From positions 1 through 6,830 of the forward strand of contig JABXKY010000142.1 in NCBI GenBank assembly GCA_013619005.1: DNA of 6,830 bases. The letters run 5' to 3'. The translations under genes were made by a program, and so were the position numbers. Positions 1 through 5,834 of this stretch are shown piece after piece; within the stretch, counting starts at the first letter, position 1, and the number at the start of each line of letters is the position of its first letter. Source of the DNA: Candidatus Bathyarchaeota archaeon. GTDB taxonomy: Archaea; Thermoproteota; Bathyarchaeia; TCS64. The notes beneath the pieces were generated by a model, which did no database searches, was not told the origin of the DNA, and was given only the letters and a program-made list of their open reading frames with translations.

Positions 1-830
1 CTCATATAGTCCAGTACCGCGAGGTCGTGCTCCGCGACGATGACCATCCTGTCATCATCGGCTAGGCCCCTGATTATCCTGGCTGCCCTGGTCCTCTGGT
101 ATACGTCCAGGAAGCTACTGGGCTCGTCGAAGAGGTACACGGGGGTGTCCCTGATGATGGCCGTTGCGATGGCCACGCGCTGGAGCTCCCCTCCGCTGAG
201 AACCCCCAGGTCCCTGTCAAGGAGGTGGCCCAGCTCCAGGTCGTCGATGATCTCTTCAAGCACGCCCCTCTCGTCCAGCTTTTTTAGGAGGTCACCCGTG
301 CGACCCTTGACCACCTTGGGTATCTTGTCAACGTACTGGGGCTTGTGGACGGCCTTGAAGCCGCCGCTGTAGACTCCTAGGAAGTAATCATGCATGGGTT
401 TTCCCGTGTAATGCTCGGTGACCTCGTCCTTGGTGGGAGGGTCATCGAACTTGCCTAGGTTGGGCACCAGCTCGCCCGCCAGTATCCTGAGGAGCGTGGA
501 TTTGCCTATGCCGTTCCTTCCCAGGAGGCCTACCACGTTGCCCTTCCTTGGCTTGGGTATCCTGAAAAGGGTGAAGCTGTTGGCCCCGAACCTGTGGAGG
601 TGCTCCGAGTTTAATGCGTCGGGTAGGTTGACGATGCGAAGGGCGTCGAATGGGCATTTCTTGACGCAGATGCCGCAGCCGCTGCAGATGAACTCGCTGA
701 TGTATGCCTTGCCCTCGTCGTCCTGCCTGATGGCCTCGCGCCTGGTCCTGACCATGGGGCAGAACCTTATGCATGGCTGGTCGCACTTGTCCGGCCGGCA
801 CCTGTCCTTGTCAACTACGGCTACGCGCAT
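1..830 (-). CDS. ABCE1/RLI ribosome-recycling ATPase, N-terminal part (cut by left edge)
   Basis: First 276 codons of ABCE1 (Rli1), the cytoplasmic iron-sulfur ABC ATPase that splits 70S/80S ribosomes after termination together with aRF1/Pelota; family members are about 590-600 residues, so less than half is here. Seen: an N-terminal two-[4Fe-4S] ferredoxin domain with eight cysteines (C11, C16, C20, C24, C49, C52, C55, C59; second set CSGCGICVKKCPF). Then the first nucleotide-binding domain: Walker A GRNGIGKST (104-112), Q-loop around Q165, signature LSGGELQR (211-218), Walker B YLFDEP (232-237) and H-loop histidine H268 in AEHDLAVLDYM. There are no membrane segments, so it is not a transporter. 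ATG at 830 is chosen because the protein then begins MRVAVVDKDRC, as in the family, and an AGGTG lies 8 bases upstream. The second ATPase domain and hinge lie outside the window. It is separated from the upstream gene by 57 bases containing its own TATA-like box. Identity is essentially certain. Confidence 0.97.
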   Translation of the reverse strand, partial: MRVAVVDKDRCRPDKCDQPCIRFCPMVRTRREAIRQDDEGKAYISEFICSGCGICVKKCPFDALRIVNLPDALNSEHLHRFGANSFTLFRIPKPRKGNVVGLLGRNGIGKSTLLRILAGELVPNLGKFDDPPTKDEVTEHYTGKPMHDYFLGVYSGGFKAVHKPQYVDKIPKVVKGRTGDLLKKLDERGVLEEIIDDLELGHLLDRDLGVLSGGELQRVAIATAIIRDTPVYLFDEPSSFLDVYQRTRAARIIRGLADDDRMVIVAEHDLAVLDYM

Positions 831-838
831 CGTTTTCG

Positions 839-843
839 CACCT
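839..843 (-). promoter_or_regulatory. Shine-Dalgarno-like site of the ABCE1 gene
   Basis: AGGTG on the minus strand, 8 bases before the ATG at 830, complementary to the archaeal 16S rRNA 3' end (part of GGAGGTGA). It supports the chosen ABCE1 start and implies a short leadered transcript. Confidence 0.55.
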
Positions 844-866
844 ATTCGGTCATTATCCAGCGTGGG

Positions 867-876
867 GTTATTTAAG
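867..876 (-). promoter_or_regulatory. TATA-like box for the ABCE1 gene
   Basis: CTTAAATAAC on the minus strand, centred about 41 bases before the ABCE1 ATG, in the 57-base gap after the TIGR04076-type gene. With archaeal initiation about 25 bases downstream of the box, the predicted leader would be about 15 bases, enough to hold the AGGTG site. Inferred from motif and spacing only. Confidence 0.5.
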
Positions 877-887
877 GAATAATGAAT

Positions 888-1199
888 TTAGCCCTCGATT
901 CTCTCTACCTTGTAGATTACGGGTCGTAGGCCGTCGGTGCAGCACGTGACGCTGACGCCTGGCTCCTCCTGCCAGGGGTAGTTGCCCCCGAACATGAGTA
1001 TCTTGACGGTGTTCTTAGCGGTGCTCCATGCCCAGTGGCAGAAGCCCTCGGGCATGTTCATGTCCGGCCCCACGATGAACTCCTGACCCTCGTGGTGGAT
1101 GTGGCACGGGGGCAAAGGCTTGGACTGTTTTACTGGGCTCTCCTTGAAGATGTCCTTCTGGTCCATTACCTTCAGGACGGTAAGTTTGACTTTTGGCAT
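888..1199 (-). CDS. TIGR04076-type small cysteine-containing protein
   Basis: A 103-residue protein that I recognise as the TIGR04076 family, small proteins of unknown function in archaea and bacteria. Matching features: N-terminus MPKVKLTVLKV; PCHIHHEGQEF (31-41) corresponding to the family's C-x-H-x-x-G-x-x-F segment; MPEGFCHWAW (49-58); GGNYPW (71-76); and CCTDGLRPVIYKVERIE near the end. Cysteines C32, C54, C86 and C87 and the His cluster H33/H35/H36 could bind a metal or do redox chemistry, but no activity should be assigned. Start choice: ATG at 1199 gives the family N-terminus. An in-frame GTG at 1241 would add 14 residues (MSQSSYEPEASINA) and overlap the methyltransferase stop as GTGA, a common coupling arrangement, so it is a real alternative. 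There is no separate promoter between the two genes, so co-transcription with the methyltransferase is likely. Confidence 0.85.
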   Translation of the reverse strand: MPKVKLTVLKVMDQKDIFKESPVKQSKPLPPCHIHHEGQEFIVGPDMNMPEGFCHWAWSTAKNTVKILMFGGNYPWQEEPGVSVTCCTDGLRPVIYKVERIEG

Positions 1200-1237
1200 G
1201 GCATTGATAGATGCCTCGGGTTCATAAGATGATTGAC

Positions 1238-1963
1238 TCACTTGGTGTTTCCCAGTACAACCCCGTACCGTGAGTCCTTTGGGTCATCAGGCATAACCAT
1301 GTCTACTACCTCCCACCCCGTCCCCTTCACGACGGGCTCTATCTCGTGGAGCTCAAGGAAAAGCAGGTCGAACCAGTCTCCTTTCAGGTCCTCGAAGTTA
1401 ACTCGTATCCGAACCAGCCCAGCAGGTCTACCTCTCGCCCTGTTCATGTCGTGGTAGGCAAGGTGAGCAGGTTCCTCAGTGTTCGTCGCGTTTATCGAGG
1501 AAGCCAACAGAACCCCACCTGGGCGAACCGCCCTGCTGAGGTTCGAGAGGAGTTGCCTGCTGTCATCGACATCGCCACCCAGGCCGAGTCCATTGCCTAG
1601 CAGGGAAGCGGTATCAAAGTAGTTCTCGGGGAAGTCAAGTTCCCTGGCGTCCATGAGCCTGCAATCGGACGCCCCGTACAGTCTGGCGGCCTCAAGGGCT
1701 AGCGGTGAGATATCGATGCCAATCACCTCGAGACCCATTGACTCGAGGTGTTTCGAGATTCTTCCCCCTCCGCAGCCCACCTCCAGCACCCTGCCCTGGG
1801 CGTGCCCTGCTACCTCTTTTTCAACGTCTGACCATTTATCGAAAGGCGTAAAGTACCACCCAGTCTCCGTGGTCTCTACTCTTCCATCATCCCTTTCTAT
1901 TTCATGAATCGCGGTACCACCGTCTAGGTATGCGATCAATGCCTTCCCGAACGTGTCAGTCAT
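1238..1963 (-). CDS. Class I SAM-dependent methyltransferase
   Basis: A 241-residue cytoplasmic methyltransferase of the Rossmann-like class I type, which moves a methyl group from S-adenosylmethionine to an unidentified acceptor. Motif I VLEVGCGGGR is at 59-68; the acidic residue after strand 2 is D84 in IGIDIS; a MDA segment with D105 probably contacts the adenine; the post-III motif RPGG is at 147-150. Residues 1-55 form an N-terminal cap with an aromatic-rich stretch (GWYFTPFDKW, 35-44) that may take part in acceptor binding. The C-terminal third (about 155-241) lacks motifs that would reveal the substrate. The ATG at 1963 is preceded by GTGAT three bases upstream and a TATA-like box further up. 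The TGA stop overlaps a possible GTG start of the TIGR04076-type gene, suggesting one transcript. Fold is secure; substrate unknown. A small-molecule methylase is as likely as a macromolecule one. Confidence 0.9.
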   Translation of the reverse strand: MTDTFGKALIAYLDGGTAIHEIERDDGRVETTETGWYFTPFDKWSDVEKEVAGHAQGRVLEVGCGGGRISKHLESMGLEVIGIDISPLALEAARLYGASDCRLMDARELDFPENYFDTASLLGNGLGLGGDVDDSRQLLSNLSRAVRPGGVLLASSINATNTEEPAHLAYHDMNRARGRPAGLVRIRVNFEDLKGDWFDLLFLELHEIEPVVKGTGWEVVDMVMPDDPKDSRYGVVLGNTK

Positions 1964-1995
1964 GGCATCACTGTATTTGGTAGATGAAAACAGTA

Positions 1996-2002
1996 GATAA
2001 AG
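1996..2002 (-). promoter_or_regulatory. TATA-like box for the methyltransferase gene
   Basis: CTTTATC on the minus strand in the 51-base gap between the isomerase-like gene and the methyltransferase, centred about 36 bases before its ATG, so a leader of about 10 bases is predicted. The same heptamer recurs upstream of the isomerase-like gene (3185-3191). Confidence 0.5.
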
Positions 2003-2014
2003 AGTTGGGAGAAA

Positions 2015-3163
2015 CTAAGGGATGGGTCTGAGCCTGTCCTTGTTGGGGGCTAGGGCCCTGGTGAGCACGTCCTCCACCATGCCCGGGTACTTGGCGGGCT
2101 CGTACATGGCGTCCACCAGTGTATCGTAGTCAAGCCCGTTGACGATATCCGTCGCGGCGTCCAGGCTGTTCATGGACAGCACCAGCGCCCGCTCCACTGG
2201 CATCCTCTCGGGGTTGATGTCTATCCCGTAGTACCCGTCGAAGCTATGCATCTTGAACACAAGCAGCGTCGCCAGCATCTGGTCGTATCCTAGGACGCCG
2301 ATGTTAAGGTCCTGGTCGTAGTTTCCCAGAGGCTGCCCGTTCCAGTGGCTGTGCATGAGCCTGCCCTCCCGGAGCACCGAGGCGAACGACCCCGCCAGCT
2401 CCTCGTGGCCCATCAACACGTGGCCCACCTCGGGGTTGAGGCCCAACATGGGGTGGCCCGACTCAAGGATCGCCTTGTTCTCCTCCGATTGAAGCCGCTT
2501 CTCCACGTCCCTGCACATCAACAGCCCGTTGGCCGTGTTCCTCCACACGTTGTTGCCCCTGGGCTCGTAGGGCTTGGGCTCCATGGCAATCCTGACGCCT
2601 GGTACTTCGTCCATTGCCTCAGCCAGCCCAGCCTCGAACCTGTCCCACATGCCGTAAAAGTCGTGGCCGAAGGGGTTCTCGTATCCATCAATCCCCGGCC
2701 ACACCACGGCGAACTCGCTGTCAATCTCCACGTTGACCTTCAAAGCCTCGACGGTGCGGTCTATGGCGTGCTGCCTGATGGCCACGTCGGGGTTACTGAG
2801 GCTGCCGTGCTCGTAACGTCTCTCGTAGAACAGGAAGGGGATGGCGGTGAGGAGCTTGATGCCCGTCTCCTTCTCAAGCGCCTTGTATAGGTGGAGGTTG
2901 TCCCAGTTGACCTCGTTGGGGAAGTGGGCCTCCAATCCGAAGGATGAGTCGATATAGCCCTCGTCCTTCATCCACGCCACCTTTTCGAGTGTCTCCTCGA
3001 TGGTGCCCTTGTCCACGTAGGGCTCGTGGAACCTGCTGGCCCCGGGGTAGAAGTACCAGACACCGGCGCTGTACTTGGGAGCCAGAGTGGTTCCCTTTAG
3101 ATGTTTGAGCATCTCCTCTGGGCTCCTCAGAGCCTTCTGGGGAATGAGATCCTTGATAACCAT
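2015..3163 (-). CDS. Xylose-isomerase-like TIM-barrel sugar isomerase
   Basis: A 382-residue cytoplasmic enzyme clearly related to class I (actinobacterial-type) xylose isomerase, a two-metal aldose-ketose isomerase. Key segments align in order with Streptomyces XylA numbering: H80 (H54), W155 (W137), MEPKPYEPRG with E195 and K197 (E181, K183), NPEVGH with E245 and H248 (E217, H220), HWNGQ, YDQDL with D283 and D285 (D255, D257), and GIDINP with D315 (D287). The second half runs at a constant offset of 28. One metal-1 ligand differs: XylA D245 is H273 here (HSHWNGQ instead of HIDLNGQ). L-rhamnose isomerase has a His at the equivalent ligand position, so the substrate may not be xylose, and xylA should not be assumed. 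ATG at 3163 is the only good start, after a TATA-like box at leaderless spacing. The glycosidase two genes upstream supports a role in sugar use. Confidence 0.87.
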   Translation of the reverse strand: MVIKDLIPQKALRSPEEMLKHLKGTTLAPKYSAGVWYFYPGASRFHEPYVDKGTIEETLEKVAWMKDEGYIDSSFGLEAHFPNEVNWDNLHLYKALEKETGIKLLTAIPFLFYERRYEHGSLSNPDVAIRQHAIDRTVEALKVNVEIDSEFAVVWPGIDGYENPFGHDFYGMWDRFEAGLAEAMDEVPGVRIAMEPKPYEPRGNNVWRNTANGLLMCRDVEKRLQSEENKAILESGHPMLGLNPEVGHVLMGHEELAGSFASVLREGRLMHSHWNGQPLGNYDQDLNIGVLGYDQMLATLLVFKMHSFDGYYGIDINPERMPVERALVLSMNSLDAATDIVNGLDYDTLVDAMYEPAKYPGMVEDVLTRALAPNKDRLRPIP

Positions 3164-3184
3164 GGAGAATGATGGGTGCTGTTG

Positions 3185-3191
3185 GATAAAG
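3185..3191 (-). promoter_or_regulatory. TATA-like box for the isomerase-like gene (leaderless spacing)
   Basis: CTTTATC on the minus strand, centred 25 bases before the ATG at 3163 in the 37-base gap after the metallo-hydrolase gene. That distance places initiation at or next to the A of ATG, giving a leaderless mRNA. No Shine-Dalgarno-like sequence lies between the box and the start, which agrees. Confidence 0.55.
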
Positions 3192-3200
3192 AATTAACTC

Positions 3201-3851
3201 TTAGAGGGGAAGTAGCTCACCCTTCTCAGGGACGATGCACTTTGCGTCGGGGAACTCACTTAATAGCCTCCTGCAGAAGCTTTTGGGGTTCCTGAACACC
3301 CAGTGCATCACCACAATGGTCGGGAGAGGTTTTTCGAACTTTTTCAACTCACCTATGGCCTGACTTGGAGAGGTTGTTACAACCCCAGTGATAGGGACAG
3401 CCAGCGTATCCACCTTGGTCGAAGAGAACCCCTCGTATGTGATGGTGTCTCCCAGGTGCCCAAAGGACTCTTCTCCGTTCCTGACAACGACACCGATATT
3501 GATGTCCCTGAGGAATCCGTGTCTGGCCTCTATGAACTGGAACTCCCAGTCACCGTGCCTGTATGTCCCACCATCCTGCGCAATCATTGTCCTGTCGGAG
3601 TATCGCTTGAACTGGCCTGCGACCTGCTCGTTCGCGACGAGGACAGCACCGGGGTTACGATCCAGGAAAGTCGGGATTCCCCCAACATGGTCAGGGTGCC
3701 CGTGGGTACAGTAAACCACCTCTCCGACTAGATCCCCTGATTTCCTGTCGAAAGGGTCTATAACTATACTTGAACCGCCTTTGCTCAACTGGAACCCTGA
3801 CTGGCCGAGGTACCGTATCTCCATGCCGGATTTTGACTCCAACTCATCCAT
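3201..3851 (-). CDS. Metallo-beta-lactamase-fold hydrolase (Lactamase_B_3 / UlaG-like)
   Basis: A 216-residue cytoplasmic protein of the compact metallo-beta-lactamase fold, close to the UlaG-like or Lactamase_B_3 group often annotated 'MBL fold metal-dependent hydrolase'. The sequence starts with the strand pair EIRYLGQSGFQL and IVIDPF (D32), then the metal motif THGHPDHVGG (H50, H52, D54, H55), a central histidine H111 in EARHG, the GHLGDT segment with bridging D125, and the last metal histidine H183 in VVMHWVF. All expected metal ligands are present, so it should be active; the substrate is not evident. UlaG itself is an L-ascorbate-6-phosphate lactonase, but many relatives have other or unknown substrates. 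The ATG at 3851 overlaps the upstream gene by 8 bases and has AGGGG some 13 bases before it. The internal ATG at 3824 gives a more family-like MEIRYLGQ start and is possible. It is very likely translated from the same mRNA as the 147-residue gene. Confidence 0.88.
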   Translation of the reverse strand: MDELESKSGMEIRYLGQSGFQLSKGGSSIVIDPFDRKSGDLVGEVVYCTHGHPDHVGGIPTFLDRNPGAVLVANEQVAGQFKRYSDRTMIAQDGGTYRHGDWEFQFIEARHGFLRDINIGVVVRNGEESFGHLGDTITYEGFSSTKVDTLAVPITGVVTTSPSQAIGELKKFEKPLPTIVVMHWVFRNPKSFCRRLLSEFPDAKCIVPEKGELLPL

Positions 3852-4287
3852 GCTTTGCGATCAGCCCCTCAATCCCCGCCTCATCATAGCTGAGCAACCT
3901 ACCGAACCTCCTCGCTATCTCCAGTTCCAGTTCCTCTGGGTTCCCCATGGAATCACTCTTTTCCTTGAGCCTTTTCAACTCAGAATATTCATCAAGGATT
4001 GATTGGTCGTGGGCTATCAGGACCACGGTCTTACCCCGTGCGATATCCCGGGGGAACAGCTTTGACTCCAGCAGGTTAGGCTCGGGCTGGTAGACGGTAC
4101 CGAACCTCTCCGAGGAATACCTTGTGACCTCCATCATTACATCCAGTTGTTCAGGTGAGTAAGGGCTGCTGAGGGCCAGCTTCTTTACTCCGAGCCCAAC
4201 TGCCTCTGAGAAGGCCAGGTTGGTGCCCGCCATAAAGCTGAGGAGATCAAAGTTGGGCACTATCTGGGGTAGCGGTGTATCAGACAT
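3844..4287 (-). CDS. Unrecognised 147-residue protein, first gene of a pair with the metallo-hydrolase
   Basis: I do not recognise this family. The protein is soluble-looking, with no signal peptide and no cysteines. The N-terminal two thirds alternate hydrophobic and polar stretches as in an alpha/beta protein (for example KKLALSSPYSPEQLDVMMEV at 35-54, and a strand KTVVLIAHDQ at 86-95). The C-terminal third is charged and helical (about 96-127, rich in E, K, L and R) and could be a short coiled coil or dimer helix. It is considered real because it has a good TATA box at leaderless spacing, codon use like its neighbours, and an 8-base overlap with the metallo-hydrolase start (ATGGATGA), which implies translational coupling and possibly a shared function. 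ATG at 4287 is the first in-frame start and sits exactly where a leaderless transcript would begin. The AHDQSILDEY segment superficially recalls an ABC H-loop, but no Walker motifs are present. Confidence 0.8.
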   Translation of the reverse strand: MSDTPLPQIVPNFDLLSFMAGTNLAFSEAVGLGVKKLALSSPYSPEQLDVMMEVTRYSSERFGTVYQPEPNLLESKLFPRDIARGKTVVLIAHDQSILDEYSELKRLKEKSDSMGNPEELELEIARRFGRLLSYDEAGIEGLIAKHG

Positions 4288-4309
4288 GTGATAGAAAGGG
4301 GATTGTAGG

Positions 4310-4316
4310 TTTATAG
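4310..4316 (-). promoter_or_regulatory. TATA box for the 147-residue gene / metallo-hydrolase unit (leaderless spacing)
   Basis: CTATAAA on the minus strand, the best archaeal TATA match in the window, centred about 25-26 bases before the ATG at 4287 within the 41-base gap after the glycosidase. No Shine-Dalgarno-like sequence follows, so a leaderless transcript covering both overlapping genes is predicted. Confidence 0.62.
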
Positions 4317-4328
4317 AGTCAGCGAGGG

Positions 4329-5792
4329 CTAAACGGGGGCGTTGGATGTAACAATCTCCCTGTACAGCTTCACGGTCTTTGTCGGTATCCGTTTCTTGGT
4401 CTCAGGGTCCACGTTGTAGAGACCGAAATGGATCCTGTACCCGTCGCTCCACTCGAAGTTATCCATCATGGTCCAGTGGTAGTAGCCCTTGACGGGCACC
4501 CCGTCCTCGGCTATGGCCTGGTGGAGCTTCTCGATGTGGAGCCTGAGGTACCTGTTACGCTGGTCACCCGTCTCGTCGGCTATACCGTTCTCGGTGATGT
4601 AGATGGGTCTCCTGTACCGGTTGTACGCCCAGTTCACCACCTCCCTGATGCCCTCTGGGTAAACCTCCCAGCCGTAGTCGGTGCAGTCGCCCTCGCACGG
4701 CATGAGCATGAAGTTCTCAAGGGGGACGTCTCCTTTATCGACGTGCCTGATCTTCCACCTGCTGTAGTAGTTGACGCCGAAGTAGTCGCAGCCCTTGACA
4801 AGGTGTGGGTGCTGCTCCTCGGGCTGGATAACGTAGTCCAGGTTCATGTCGTAGTCGCCGTGGATGACGGCGTTTAGCCCCCACTCGTTGAAGGCATAGT
4901 CGATTAGCTTTGACGTTGCCACGTCCTTCGGGTCATCGGGGTCATAGGGGGCGAATACCTGGAGGACAGGCACCAGACCCACTGTGCATGGACCTAGATC
5001 AGAGAAGGATACCCTGTCCCATCTCTTGACCTGCTCGTATGCTAGCCCGTGGGCTATGGCCAGGTTCTTCATCACCTTCAGGAACAGCCCGGCATCGTAC
5101 TTACCGGGCGGGAACTCGCTGCTGCCTGATAGGTACCCGTGCTCGCTCACTATCCTGGGCTCGTTGATGGTGTTGTACAGGTCCACCACGTCCCCCAACT
5201 CATGGGCGACATAGGCGACGTACTTGGTGAACTCCACTAGTGTCCTGTTGTCCAGCCAGCCACGCCTGTCGGTACTGTGGATGTCATTGTGGCACGCCAC
5301 CGGGTCGTGGAGCCAGAGGGGGATCGGCCAGTGGTAGAGGGTGAGCATAACGGTGAGCCCGTGGTCCCTCGCCGATTCCAGTATCTCGCGGTACCGCTTG
5401 ACGGCGTCTTTCTTGACCCTGCTGGAAAGTTTCTCGATGACTGATTCATCAATGGCGACAGCGTAGACGTTGCCATGCTTGTCCACTGACACAGGAACCT
5501 CGATGTCCTCGGTAGACTCGGGGAAGAGCCTGCCCCAGTCGATGGAGAGCCTCACTGATTGGCAGCCGAGGTCCTCCCTCATTATCCTGAAATCCTCGTC
5601 GTAGAGCTCCCAGAACCCAGGGCCGTCCAAGGGGGTGTCCCCGCTCACGATTCCCTCCTCCTTTATGCCCTTGTCGTGGACCCATGCCCACCAGTCAGTC
5701 TTGTCACTGGGTTCACCTCTGCCCATCTCGACCTGAAACGAGGAGATGGCGGTGCCCCAGAGGAACCCGTCGGGAAACTTCTTTCCAGCCAT
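4329..5792 (-). CDS. Glycoside hydrolase family 1 beta-glycosidase, archaeal LacS type
   Basis: A 487-residue retaining beta-glycosidase (GH1, clan A TIM barrel), close in length and layout to the 489-residue Sulfolobus LacS, which cleaves beta-galactosides, beta-glucosides and related sugars. It starts FPDGFLWGTAISSFQVE with sugar-contacting Q20. The acid/base is E211 in TINEP and the nucleophile is E401 in YITENGIAD. YHWPIPLWLHDP (153-164) and HWTMMDNFEW (439-448) are conserved; E447/W448 match LacS E432/W433, the pattern for unphosphorylated sugars and unlike 6-phospho-glycosidases. The longer stretch at about 91-130 matches the archaeal insertion missing from bacterial BglA-type enzymes. 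There is no signal peptide, so it acts in the cytoplasm on imported oligosaccharides. A CEGDC segment (366-370) lies in a loop where LacS has a single Cys. ATG at 5792 gives the family N-terminus. Exact substrate preference cannot be read from sequence. Confidence 0.95.
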   Translation of the reverse strand: MAGKKFPDGFLWGTAISSFQVEMGRGEPSDKTDWWAWVHDKGIKEEGIVSGDTPLDGPGFWELYDEDFRIMREDLGCQSVRLSIDWGRLFPESTEDIEVPVSVDKHGNVYAVAIDESVIEKLSSRVKKDAVKRYREILESARDHGLTVMLTLYHWPIPLWLHDPVACHNDIHSTDRRGWLDNRTLVEFTKYVAYVAHELGDVVDLYNTINEPRIVSEHGYLSGSSEFPPGKYDAGLFLKVMKNLAIAHGLAYEQVKRWDRVSFSDLGPCTVGLVPVLQVFAPYDPDDPKDVATSKLIDYAFNEWGLNAVIHGDYDMNLDYVIQPEEQHPHLVKGCDYFGVNYYSRWKIRHVDKGDVPLENFMLMPCEGDCTDYGWEVYPEGIREVVNWAYNRYRRPIYITENGIADETGDQRNRYLRLHIEKLHQAIAEDGVPVKGYYHWTMMDNFEWSDGYRIHFGLYNVDPETKKRIPTKTVKLYREIVTSNAPV

Positions 5793-5822
5793 AAAATCAA
5801 CGTAAAATACGGACTCCCAGTG

Positions 5823-5831
5823 ACATATAAC
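5823..5831 (-). promoter_or_regulatory. TATA-like box for the beta-glycosidase gene
   Basis: GTTATATGT on the minus strand, just after the aconitase stop, centred about 35 bases before the glycosidase ATG. A short leader of about 10 bases is predicted. No clear Shine-Dalgarno-like sequence precedes the ATG, and read-through from aconitase is also possible. Confidence 0.42.
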
Positions 5832-5834
5832 ATC

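Noticed and set aside
1..830. ABC transporter ATP-binding subunit
   Set aside because: The N-terminal eight-cysteine ferredoxin domain and the absence of a linked permease identify ABCE1 instead.
418..882. Long open frame of 154 codons on the plus strand
   Set aside because: It lies antisense to ABCE1, whose motifs are unmistakable. The translation has no recognisable domain and arises from the codon bias of the true gene.
831..887. Rho-independent-type or poly-T terminators in this and the other intergenic gaps
   Set aside because: None of the gaps after a stop codon holds a clear T-run or stem-loop on the coding strand; the gaps are too short and are explained by promoters.
2345..2890. 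181-codon plus-strand open frame
   Set aside because: It is a mirror of the isomerase-like gene. Its His/Val/Leu-rich composition is typical of antisense translation of a GC-biased gene.
2015..3163. Calling the gene xylA outright
   Set aside because: The His replacement of a metal-1 aspartate and the lack of xylulokinase or xylose transport genes in view make the substrate uncertain.
3844..4287. Remnant of an ABC ATPase, suggested by the AHDQSILDEY segment
   Set aside because: No Walker A, signature or Walker B motif is present and the length and spacing do not fit; the resemblance is superficial.
4428..4877. 149-codon plus-strand open frame rich in Val, Leu and Asp
   Set aside because: It is antisense to the catalytic half of the beta-glycosidase, with no independent promoter or family match.
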